Shown here: one piece after another, positions 8,113 through 14,963 of the stretch
Position numbering within the stretch: position 1 is the stretch's first letter
Layout: every line of letters begins with the position of its first letter
NCBI GenBank assembly: GCA_042408785.1
Contig: JBHOQU010000032.1
Location: 54,234-118,233, forward strand
Origin: JAUQQI01 sp042408785
GTDB taxonomy: Bacteria > Chloroflexota > Dehalococcoidia > JAUQQI01
Direction: 5' to 3'
DNA: 64,000 nucleotides
Position numbers and translations under genes: made by a program
The notes under the pieces: generated by a model
The model's input: the letters and a program-made list of their open reading frames with translations, nothing else
What the model was told of the DNA's origin: nothing
Databases searched by the model: none

Positions 8113-10176
8113 CTAAGGTCGTTCGGTGTCGTTGGGCTCAGGTAGCTGCTGCTTGGGAGCCTCCAGGGCCGGGTACTCGGTCCGGGGGTGGTAGATTCCC
8201 CGCAGGCCTTCTTTGAGGGCCTGCTTGATCCGTTCGATATCCCCCAGGGTGAGGTCGCACTCATCCAGCTGGCCCTCGGCGATGCGCAGGGCCACCATCC
8301 GGTCGACGATGGCATCCAGATCCTCGGGGGTGTGGGAGCGGGCGCTCCGGGCGGTAGCCTCGACGGTGTCGGCCAGCATCAGGATAGCCGCCTCTTTCGA
8401 GCGGGGTTTCGGGCCGGGGTAACGAAACTCCTCGGGGGAAACGTTCAACCCCAGCTCCTTGGCCCGGTGGTAAAAGTACTGAATCAGGGTGGTCCCGTGG
8501 TGCTCGGCAATGAGGTCCCGAACCCGGCCCGGGAGCCGGTGGCGCCGGGCCAGCTCGAGGCCGTCGGTTACGTGGGCGCGGATGAGCTCGACGCTAACCC
8601 GGGGGTCAAGCCGGTCGTGGATATTTTCCCCGGGGGCCTGGTTTTCGGTGTAGAAGCCGGGCCGCACAAGCTTGCCGATGTCGTGGTAGTAGGCCCCAAC
8701 CCTGACCAGCAACTTGTCGGCCTTTACGGCCTCGGCCGCCCGCTCGGCCAGGTTTCCCACAATCAGCGAGTGGTAGTAAGTTCCGGGAGCCTCGACCAGC
8801 AGCCGCCGCAGCAGGGGCTGGTTGGGGTCGGCAAGCTCCAGCAGGTGCGAGCCCGTAGTTATCCCGAAAATGTAGCCCAGAACGGCCAGCGACCCCACCG
8901 TCAGGGCGGCGGACAGCAACCCGTTCACCAGGCACAGGAAGGCGAGGAGGGGCAGGCTCATGGGCTCCAGGTCCCGAACCATCAGCCGGAAGCCTAAGGT
9001 CGCCGCCAGGCCGGTCAGGGCGACGCCGACCCCGGCCAGGAAGAAGTGGTGGGTGCGGGCGGTGGGCTGGGCGGCCAGCAGGCCCGCCAGGCCCGTTGCC
9101 AGGCCGTAAACCGCCAGCTGGGGCGTGCCAGACCCCACCAGCATCAAGAGCCCGACCAGGGTAACCAGGCCGGCCAGCCCCACCCCGGGGCCTAAGAGGG
9201 CCCCGGCCAGCATCGGGACGGCCGCCGCTGGGAAGGCCAGCTCGTAGTAGGGCCGGCCCGGAATGGTCAGCCGGGCCACCAGGACCGCGCCCACAATGAG
9301 CACGGCGATAAGCCCGAACCTGCGGATTGAGAGGATGGTCCGGGGTTCGAAGACTGCCAGATAGCCGGCCAGGGCCGCGGCGAGGCCCGCCGCAATCAGG
9401 CCCACCGACCCGAGCTGGTAAAGGTCGATGCCGCCGCTGGCGAGGCCGGTGGCGGCCAGCTTCTCCAGGGCCAGGACGGTGGCCACTTCCCCGTCCCGCA
9501 GGATGACTTCCCCGGCCTCGACCGTTACCACCACCGGTTCCACCCGCCGGCGGGCCGCCTCCCGGGCCGCCTCGGTCTGGGCCGCATCCACCGTAAGGTT
9601 GGGAACGATGTGGGCCCGGGCCAGCTCGACGGCAACCCGGGCCTGGAGGGGGTTCAAATCGGGGCTAAGCTGGGCCGGGAGCTGGTCCCGAACCGCGCCG
9701 ACCTGTTCGGCGGTGATGCGGTTGCGCATCGCCTCCGACACCAGCCGGACGGCCTCATTCCTGACCTGATTCCACTCGGCTTCGGAGAGGCGTAGGACGG
9801 CCAGGATTCCTTCCGGGGACAGCCCGGACTCCGAAAGGCGGCTGAGCTGGGTCCGCTTTTCGTCGTCGGTGAGGTTAGTCGACTGCCTGATGGCCGTGAT
9901 CTGGTCGCCGAGGTTGCGTAGCCGCTGGACTTGCTGCCCGGCCAGGGCCGGGTCGTAGGCATAGATATCGGCGATCCGGGCGGCAGCCTCTTCCCGGGCC
10001 TGGTTGGTGAGGAACTGGCTTACGAACTGGACCCGGCGGGGGGATTTTATGGTCTGGCGGGCAACGTCACCTTCCCGGAGCTGAAACTGACCCGGCAGAA
10101 ACTGGATCCCGAGGGTTAAGGTCAGGCTTACCGAGAGGACGGCCCAGAAGAGAAGGGCCCTGACAGGGAGCCGCAT
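8113..10176 (-). CDS. pgpH: 7TM-HD phosphodiesterase, PgpH/YqfF-like (c-di-AMP)
   Basis: This 687-residue membrane protein has an N-terminal transmembrane helix (residues 6-24), an extracellular 7TMR-HDED-type domain (about 30-260) and seven closely spaced helices (about 265-450). A cytoplasmic HD domain follows, with AYYHDIGKL as the metal-binding signature and HVTDGLEL and IAEHHGTTL carrying further His ligands. The Listeria and Bacillus homologues hydrolyse cyclic di-AMP. In many genomes the gene is followed by ybeY, whereas here it is followed by a polysaccharide deacetylase. It lies 5 bases after yqeY in a block that starts with rpsU. The start ATG at 10176 has no obvious ribosome site, so coupling is likely. 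Confidence 0.9.
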   Translation of the reverse strand: MRLPVRALLFWAVLSVSLTLTLGIQFLPGQFQLREGDVARQTIKSPRRVQFVSQFLTNQAREEAAARIADIYAYDPALAGQQVQRLRNLGDQITAIRQSTNLTDDEKRTQLSRLSESGLSPEGILAVLRLSEAEWNQVRNEAVRLVSEAMRNRITAEQVGAVRDQLPAQLSPDLNPLQARVAVELARAHIVPNLTVDAAQTEAAREAARRRVEPVVVTVEAGEVILRDGEVATVLALEKLAATGLASGGIDLYQLGSVGLIAAGLAAALAGYLAVFEPRTILSIRRFGLIAVLIVGAVLVARLTIPGRPYYELAFPAAAVPMLAGALLGPGVGLAGLVTLVGLLMLVGSGTPQLAVYGLATGLAGLLAAQPTARTHHFFLAGVGVALTGLAATLGFRLMVRDLEPMSLPLLAFLCLVNGLLSAALTVGSLAVLGYIFGITTGSHLLELADPNQPLLRRLLVEAPGTYYHSLIVGNLAERAAEAVKADKLLVRVGAYYHDIGKLVRPGFYTENQAPGENIHDRLDPRVSVELIRAHVTDGLELARRHRLPGRVRDLIAEHHGTTLIQYFYHRAKELGLNVSPEEFRYPGPKPRSKEAAILMLADTVEATARSARSHTPEDLDAIVDRMVALRIAEGQLDECDLTLGDIERIKQALKEGLRGIYHPRTEYPALEAPKQQLPEPNDTERP

Positions 10177-10181
10177 CTGGG

Positions 10182-10652
10182 TCAGCGGGCTTCCCCGGCC
10201 AGCAGCTCCTGGACCACCTCGCTCACCAGCCGGCCCTCGGCCCGCCCCCTCACCCTGGGCATCAGGCGGGCCATCACCTTGCCCACGTCGCGGGGTCCGC
10301 TGGCCCCCACCTCGGCGATCACCTGCCGGGCAAGTTCGGCGACCTCGTCCCGGCTGAGCTGGGCCGGCAGGTAACGCTCCAAGATTTCCAGTTCGGACCG
10401 CTCTTTAGCCGCCAGGTCGGACCGGCCGCCCTTTTCGAACTCGGCGATGCTCTCCCGGCGCTGGCGGATCTGGCGGGCAATAACCTCGTAGACCTCAGCC
10501 TCTTCAAGGGGACGGCCTCGCTCCACCTCGGCGTAGCGGATGGCCGAGCGGAGCAGGCGGAGGGTTTCGCGGGTTATAACGTCTTGGCGTCGGGTCGCGT
10601 CGAGAAGGTCAGCCTGAATGCGGTCCAGAAGTCGCTGACCACTTTCACTCAT
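10182..10652 (-). CDS. yqeY: GatB/YqeY domain protein
   Basis: This 156-residue, mostly helical protein is homologous to the C-terminal tRNA-binding tail domain of the GatB amidotransferase subunit. The segments TRETLRLLRSAI, YEVIARQIRQRRES and GPRDVGKVM are characteristic. Its exact role is unknown. It is commonly linked to rpsU, as here. An in-frame GTG at 10679 directly abuts the rpsU stop. I chose the ATG at 10652 because it gives the common short N-terminus, but neither start has a clear ribosome site. Confidence 0.88.
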   Translation of the reverse strand: MSESGQRLLDRIQADLLDATRRQDVITRETLRLLRSAIRYAEVERGRPLEEAEVYEVIARQIRQRRESIAEFEKGGRSDLAAKERSELEILERYLPAQLSRDEVAELARQVIAEVGASGPRDVGKVMARLMPRVRGRAEGRLVSEVVQELLAGEAR

Positions 10653-10679
10653 CAAGGTTAGCCCTGGGGGCCGCCGCAC

Positions 10680-10865
10680 CTAGCCGCTGTTTCGCAAACT
10701 TTTGCGCCGCTTCACCGCGGCCTTCTTCTTGCGCTTAACGCTGGGGGGTTCGTAGTGGGCGCGCCGGCGCGCCTCAGCCAGGATACCCTCCTGCTGGACC
10801 TTCTTAGTGAAGCGCTTAAGGGCCTGGTCGAAACTCTCGTGTTCGCTGACGATTACTTCGGTCAC
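10680..10865 (-). CDS. rpsU: 30S ribosomal protein bS21
   Basis: This 61-residue basic protein contains the bS21 signature SFDQALKRFTKKVQQEG and a Lys/Arg-rich tail. It binds near the anti-Shine-Dalgarno region of 16S rRNA and helps initiation. The GTG start is preceded by an excellent AAGGAGGTCAA site. It is the first gene of the rpsU-yqeY-pgpH-deacetylase transcript and has its own promoter at 10907-10937. Confidence 0.96.
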   Translation of the reverse strand: MTEVIVSEHESFDQALKRFTKKVQQEGILAEARRRAHYEPPSVKRKKKAAVKRRKSLRNSG

Positions 10866-10906
10866 TTGACCTCCTTGTCGGGCTCGAGGGGCCTTTCCTC
10901 AATCGC

Positions 10907-10937
10907 ATTATATTACAGGCCTTGACTCCCCTGTCAA
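10907..10937 (-). promoter_or_regulatory. rpsU promoter, TTGACA-N19-TATAAT
   Basis: Read on the minus strand, a perfect TTGACA (10937-10932) is followed after 19 bases by a perfect TATAAT (10912-10907). The expected start is about 10900, roughly 35 bases before the GTG. The -35 belongs to TTGACAGGGGAG, which is repeated in inverted orientation at 10990-11001. Confidence 0.75.
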
Positions 10938-10989
10938 ACCGGGCCACCGGAAAACCCACCGCCCGGTGCCCGACCCTTCCGGGGTCGAC

Positions 10990-11018
10990 TTGACAGGGGA
11001 GGGCGGGTCTGCTATACG
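10990..11018 (+). promoter_or_regulatory. Promoter of the DUF59-amidohydrolase-dehydrogenase operon
   Basis: TTGACA (10990-10995) and TATACG (11013-11018) are separated by exactly 17 bases. This predicts a transcript start near 11025 and a 27-base leader containing AGGAGG (11032-11037). The -35 lies in TTGACAGGGGAG, the mirror image of the element in the rpsU promoter 52 bases away. Confidence 0.78.
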
Positions 11019-11051
11019 TCAAGCAGACTTCAGGAGGCGGCGAGCGGGGCT

Positions 11052-11801
11052 GTGGACAGCGCCTTTGCGGCCGAAGTCAGGCGGCGGCTCGAAGAGGTTC
11101 TCGACCCCGAACTGGATGAGTCCATCGTAAGCCTCGGTTTCGTCAGGGGCCTTGACCTTAAAGATGGTGTCCTGACCGTAACCTTAAAGCTTCCCACCTT
11201 CTGGTGCGCCCCGAACTTTGCGTTCATTATGGCCGACGACGTCCGTCGGACCCTTCTAGCCCTCGATGGGGTTCGGGAGGTCCGGGTCGCCCTCGAAGAC
11301 CACTTCGCCGCCGAGCAGGTCTGCGCCGGGGTAAACCTGGGCAAATCCTTCCCCGAAACTTTCCCCGGTGAAGCCGAATCGGACCTGGACACCCTTCGGG
11401 ACCTTTTCCGGCGCAAGGGGTTTATACGCCGCCAGGAGGAGGCCGTGCGCACCCTAGCCGAGGCCGGCCTCAGCCCCGGTCGGATCTGTGCCCTCCGCCT
11501 GGCCGACCTGCGGCCAGCCGGTGACCGGTTTATCGTCGGCGGCGAGGGGGGACCCGTGTCTGTTCCGGCCGAGCCCATCAGCCGCTACCTTGAGCGCCGG
11601 CGGGAGCTTGGGCTCAATGCCTCCCTGGAAAGCCCCCTCTTCGTCGACCTTTCGGGCCGGCCTTTCACCCCCGAAGGGCTGGCCGCTTACCTGCGCCGGG
11701 CGCGCCTGGTTCGAACGTCCCTGGAGGCCAACGCCTTCATCTGCCGGGCCCTGCTTGCGGCCCGCAACGCCGGAGGAGGTCAAAATGTACCGCACGGCTG
11801 A
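11052..11801 (+). CDS. MIP18/DUF59 iron-sulfur assembly-type protein with a tyrosine recombinase-like C-terminal half
   Basis: In this 249-residue protein, residues about 3-85 form a MIP18/PaaD-type DUF59 domain (LDPELDESIVSLGFV, then LPTFWCAPNF with the conserved Cys), a family that helps insert metal or Fe-S centres into enzymes. After a charged linker, residues about 130-230 read like the catalytic core of a tyrosine recombinase. AGLSPGRICALRLADL parallels the arginine-I box, then VGGEGGPVSVPAEP, SPLFVDLSGRPFTPEGL and LRRARL follow. The arginine expected after GL is a serine, and no HxxR or Tyr box follows, so recombinase activity is not expected. From general knowledge, a DUF59 protein of this kind accompanies an amidohydrolase and an alcohol dehydrogenase in propane monooxygenase operons. 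The GTG start lies 14 bases after AGGAGG, which is a long spacing. Confidence 0.8.
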   Translation: MDSAFAAEVRRRLEEVLDPELDESIVSLGFVRGLDLKDGVLTVTLKLPTFWCAPNFAFIMADDVRRTLLALDGVREVRVALEDHFAAEQVCAGVNLGKSFPETFPGEAESDLDTLRDLFRRKGFIRRQEEAVRTLAEAGLSPGRICALRLADLRPAGDRFIVGGEGGPVSVPAEPISRYLERRRELGLNASLESPLFVDLSGRPFTPEGLAAYLRRARLVRTSLEANAFICRALLAARNAGGGQNVPHG

Positions 11802-12813
11802 CGGGCAGGAGATTTTCGTCATCGACGGCCACATCCACTTCTGGGATGCCAGCCCCGAAAACTGGCGCAACCAGTACGGCGAGGGTTGGATCCGGTGCTT
11901 TTACGATTACCACACCGCCCTGAGCCCCGCCGAATATATCTGGCCCTTCGAAAAATACTGCAAATACACCGAAGAAGACCTCATCAAGGACCTTTTTATC
12001 GAGGGCTACGTCGACATCGGCATCTTTAACTCGACATACCTTACGGAGTTTTTCAGGAACGGCTTTAATACCCACGTCCAGAACAACGTCCTCAAACAGA
12101 AATACCCCGACCGGTTCATCCTCTGCGGGACGTTTGACCCCCGCTGGGGTGAGGCTGGCCTGGACGAATTCCGCCGGATGGTGGCCGAGTATCCCATTCA
12201 GGGCCTCAAACTTTACACCGCCGAGTGGCGCAACGGATCCCGGGGCTGGAAGCTCACCGACCCGATGGCTTACCGCTACTTGGAGCTCTGTCGGGAGCTG
12301 GGGATAAAGAACATCCACGTCCATAAAGGTCCCACCATTTACCCCCTGAACAAAGACGCCTTCGACGTTCACGACGTCGACCAGGCCGCCACCGATTTTC
12401 CGGACCTTAACTTCATCGTGGAGCACGTCGGCCTGCCCCGGCTCGAGGATTTCTGCTGGATCGCCACCCAGGACAAGAACATCTACGCCGGCCTGGCCGT
12501 GGCCAGTGCCTTCATCCGCCGGCGGCCCCGCTATTTCGGGGAGATTATGGCCAACCTTTTGAGCTGGCTCGGCCCCGACCGGATCCTCTTCGGTAGCGAC
12601 TACGCCATCTGGTCGCCCAGATGGATTATCGAGGACTTCATGGCCTACGAGCTGCCCGCGGACATCAAGCAGGAGTATGGGGTCGACCTTACCCTGGATA
12701 TTAAACGCAAAATTCTGGGGGAAAACGCCGCCCGTCTTTACGGCATCGACATCGAGGCCCACAGGCAGCGGCTCAGGGTCGACCCCATCGGCCGCCTCCA
12801 GGCCGCGGCCTAA
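11785..12813 (+). CDS. Amidohydrolase family 2 metal-dependent hydrolase
   Basis: This 342-residue TIM-barrel protein belongs to the ACMSD-like amidohydrolase-2 family. The metal-binding HxH is H16/H18 in VIDGHIHFWD. A further His lies in KNIHVHKGPT, another in IVEHVGLPRLEDF, and the catalytic Asp in FGSDYAIW. The whole protein, including YDYHTALSPAEY and GLKLYTAEW, matches the amidohydrolase I associate with soluble di-iron propane/alkane monooxygenase clusters, where its function is not established. The ATG has a strong GGAGGAGG site and overlaps the end of the DUF59 gene by 17 bases. No monooxygenase gene is present in this window. Confidence 0.88.
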   Translation: MYRTADGQEIFVIDGHIHFWDASPENWRNQYGEGWIRCFYDYHTALSPAEYIWPFEKYCKYTEEDLIKDLFIEGYVDIGIFNSTYLTEFFRNGFNTHVQNNVLKQKYPDRFILCGTFDPRWGEAGLDEFRRMVAEYPIQGLKLYTAEWRNGSRGWKLTDPMAYRYLELCRELGIKNIHVHKGPTIYPLNKDAFDVHDVDQAATDFPDLNFIVEHVGLPRLEDFCWIATQDKNIYAGLAVASAFIRRRPRYFGEIMANLLSWLGPDRILFGSDYAIWSPRWIIEDFMAYELPADIKQEYGVDLTLDIKRKILGENAARLYGIDIEAHRQRLRVDPIGRLQAAA

Positions 12814-12839
12814 CCAGACCTTCTGACGGGAGGACCGGG

Positions 12840-13880
12840 ATGCTTGCCGCCCGACTGCACGAATACGACGAAACCCTGAGCCGCCCCGAACTTGTCCGTC
12901 TGGAAGAGGTGCCGGAGCCGAAAATCGAGGAGCCCGACGATGTTATCGTTCGGGTCGGCGGGGCGGGCCTCTGCCGGACCGACCTGCACATCATCGAGGG
13001 GATCTGGCGCACCAAGGTTAACCGGCCCCTGCCCTATACCCTCGGCCACGAAAACGCTGGCTGGGTCCACGCCGTCGGGGAGATGGTCCGAACGGTCCGG
13101 CCGGGGGACGCCGTAATCGTACACCCCCTCATGACCGACGGGGTCTGCCCGGCCTGCCGGCGGGGCGAGGACATGCACTGCGTCAACTCGAAGTTCCCCG
13201 GCATCGACACCGACGGCGGGTTTGCGGAGTTTCTGCGCACCAAGGAGCGGTCGGTCTTAAAGCTTCCGCCCGGCCTCGAACCTAAGGACGTGGCCCCCTA
13301 TGCCGACGCCGGCCTCACGGCTTTCCGGGCCGCCCGAAAAGCCGCCGGCATCCTCCGCCCGGGGATGTGGGCCGTAATCATCGGGTTCGGCGGCCTCGGC
13401 CACATCGCCGCCCAGGTGCTGCGCAGCCTCTGCGCCGCCCGGATAATCGTCGTCGACGTGTCGGAGGCCGCCCTTCAGCTGGCCTCCCAGCTCGGGTTTA
13501 GCGACCAGGTGCCCGGCGGCCCCGGGGCGGTGGAGCAGGTGCGCCGGCTCACCGACGGCGGGGCCGATGCCGTCCTCGACTTCGTGGGCGAAAAGGGCAC
13601 CCCCGACCAGGGGATGGCCATGCTTAGAAAGGGCGGGACGTATTTTGTCATCGGCTACGGCGGCGTTCTGCAGGTGCCCACCATCGACCTTATCGTCGGC
13701 GAGTACAGCATCGTGGGCAACCTGGTGGGCAACTTCACCGAGCTCCGGGAGCTGATGACCCTGGCCGGGGAGGGCAAGGTGCGGCTGACGACCCGGGTCT
13801 ACCCGCTAAGGGAGATAAACCAGGCCATGCACGACCTGGCCGCCGGCCGCCTCATCGGGCGGGCAGTGCTGGTTCCCTAA
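12840..13880 (+). CDS. Zinc-dependent alcohol dehydrogenase (MDR family)
   Basis: This 346-residue dehydrogenase has an N-terminal GroES-like catalytic domain and a Rossmann domain (GFGGLGHIAAQVL, residues about 179-191). Catalytic zinc ligands are expected at C45 (GLCRTDLH) and H70-E71 (GHENAG). The structural zinc site reads D100-x2-C103-x2-C106-x7-C114, with Asp in place of the usual first Cys. A carboxylate at this position is known in Sulfolobus alcohol dehydrogenase (Glu). It probably oxidises a secondary or branched alcohol, judging by relatives linked to propane monooxygenase. It is the third gene of the operon, with GGGAGG before the ATG, and its stop overlaps the mdh stop by four bases. 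Confidence 0.92.
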   Translation: MLAARLHEYDETLSRPELVRLEEVPEPKIEEPDDVIVRVGGAGLCRTDLHIIEGIWRTKVNRPLPYTLGHENAGWVHAVGEMVRTVRPGDAVIVHPLMTDGVCPACRRGEDMHCVNSKFPGIDTDGGFAEFLRTKERSVLKLPPGLEPKDVAPYADAGLTAFRAARKAAGILRPGMWAVIIGFGGLGHIAAQVLRSLCAARIIVVDVSEAALQLASQLGFSDQVPGGPGAVEQVRRLTDGGADAVLDFVGEKGTPDQGMAMLRKGGTYFVIGYGGVLQVPTIDLIVGEYSIVGNLVGNFTELRELMTLAGEGKVRLTTRVYPLREINQAMHDLAAGRLIGRAVLVP

Positions 13881-14809
13881 GCGGGAAGTTTAAGGACTCC
13901 CACCAGCTCCCGGACGGCCGCGGCTGAGCGGTGGAGGGCCGCCAGCTCCTCCTGGGTGAGCTTAAGCTCGACGACCTTTTCGACCCCGCCGGCCCCGAGG
14001 ACCACCGGCACCCCGACGCAGACGCCGTTGATGCCGTACTCCCCCTGCAGGTAGACGCAGGCCGGCAGCAGGCGCTTCTGGTCCAGGATAATGGCGTCCA
14101 CCATCTCGGCCGTGGCCGCCGACGGGGCGTAGAAGGCACTCCCGGTCTTGAGGAGGCGGACGATTTCGGCCCCGCCGTCGATGGTCCGCTGAACCAGGGC
14201 CTCGATGCGCTCGGGGGGAATGAGCTCCGTTATGGGAATCCCCGATACGGTGGCATACCGGGGCAGGGGGACCATCGTGTCCCCGTGGCCGCCCAGGACC
14301 ATCGCCTGAACGTCCCGGAAGGAGACCCCCAGCTCCAGGGCGATAAAGGTGCGAAAGCGCGCCGAATCCAGCACCCCGGACTGGCCGATCACCCGCTCCC
14401 GGGGAAGGCCGCTCACGTGAAGGGCAAGCTGGGTCATGGCATCAAGGGGATTGGTGACCAGCAAGAGGATGGTGTTCGGGGAATACTTTATTACCTGCTC
14501 CACCACCGAGCGGACGATTTCCCCGTTGGCCAGCACAAGGTCGTCCCGGCTCATGCCCGGCTTGCGGGCCATTCCCGAGGTGATTACCACCAGGTCCGAA
14601 CCGGCGGTGTCGGCGTAGTCGTTGGTGCCGATGATATTGCTATCGTAGCCGACGATAGGTCCCGACTCCAAAAGGTCGAGCCCCTTGCCCTGGGGCAGGC
14701 CCTCGACGATGTCCACCAGGACGATGTCGGCGTAGTCCCGCTCGGCCAGGCGCTGGGCCAGGGTGCCCCCGACGTTTCCGGCCCCGATGATGCTGACCTT
14801 CTTGCGCAT
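13877..14809 (-). CDS. mdh: Malate dehydrogenase (LDH-like type)
   Basis: This 310-residue NAD-dependent enzyme interconverts malate and oxaloacetate. The dinucleotide-binding loop is IIGAGNVGG at residues 7-15. The mobile loop carrying the substrate-selecting arginines is GMARKPGMSRDDL, and the catalytic His is in GGHGDTMVP. This is the LDH-like, tetrameric type found in Chloroflexota and Bacillota. The ATG at 14809 is preferred over the upstream GTG at 14818 because GGAGG sits at the right distance only for the ATG. A TAGAAT box lies on the minus strand at 14857-14852. Confidence 0.95.
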   Translation of the reverse strand: MRKKVSIIGAGNVGGTLAQRLAERDYADIVLVDIVEGLPQGKGLDLLESGPIVGYDSNIIGTNDYADTAGSDLVVITSGMARKPGMSRDDLVLANGEIVRSVVEQVIKYSPNTILLLVTNPLDAMTQLALHVSGLPRERVIGQSGVLDSARFRTFIALELGVSFRDVQAMVLGGHGDTMVPLPRYATVSGIPITELIPPERIEALVQRTIDGGAEIVRLLKTGSAFYAPSAATAEMVDAIILDQKRLLPACVYLQGEYGINGVCVGVPVVLGAGGVEKVVELKLTQEELAALHRSAAAVRELVGVLKLPA

Positions 14810-14851
14810 GTTCAACACCCCTCCGGCAAATATCTCGGTCCGAACCGCTAA

Positions 14852-14857
14852 ATTCTA
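14852..14857 (-). promoter_or_regulatory. -10 box of mdh
   Basis: The minus strand reads TAGAAT here, 36-40 bases before the mdh ATG when allowance is made for the start site. No recognisable -35 is present at 16-18 bases. Confidence 0.4.
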
Positions 14858-14934
14858 GCCCGCCGCGGGCCCGGCCGCCAACCGCCCCCGGACCGAGAAG
14901 GAGGAGGTGCTCCGACTGGCCGGCCGCTACCGAA

Positions 14935-14943
14935 TGTTATACT
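14935..14943 (+). promoter_or_regulatory. Extended -10 promoter of the glgA operon
   Basis: TGTTATACT contains TGn followed directly by TATACT (14938-14943), an extended -10 that can work without a -35, and none is visible. Transcription should start near 14950, just at the GGAGG ribosome site (14951-14955), giving a very short leader before the TTG at 14964. Confidence 0.6.
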
Positions 14944-14963
14944 AGGGGGCGGAGGTGGGTGCC

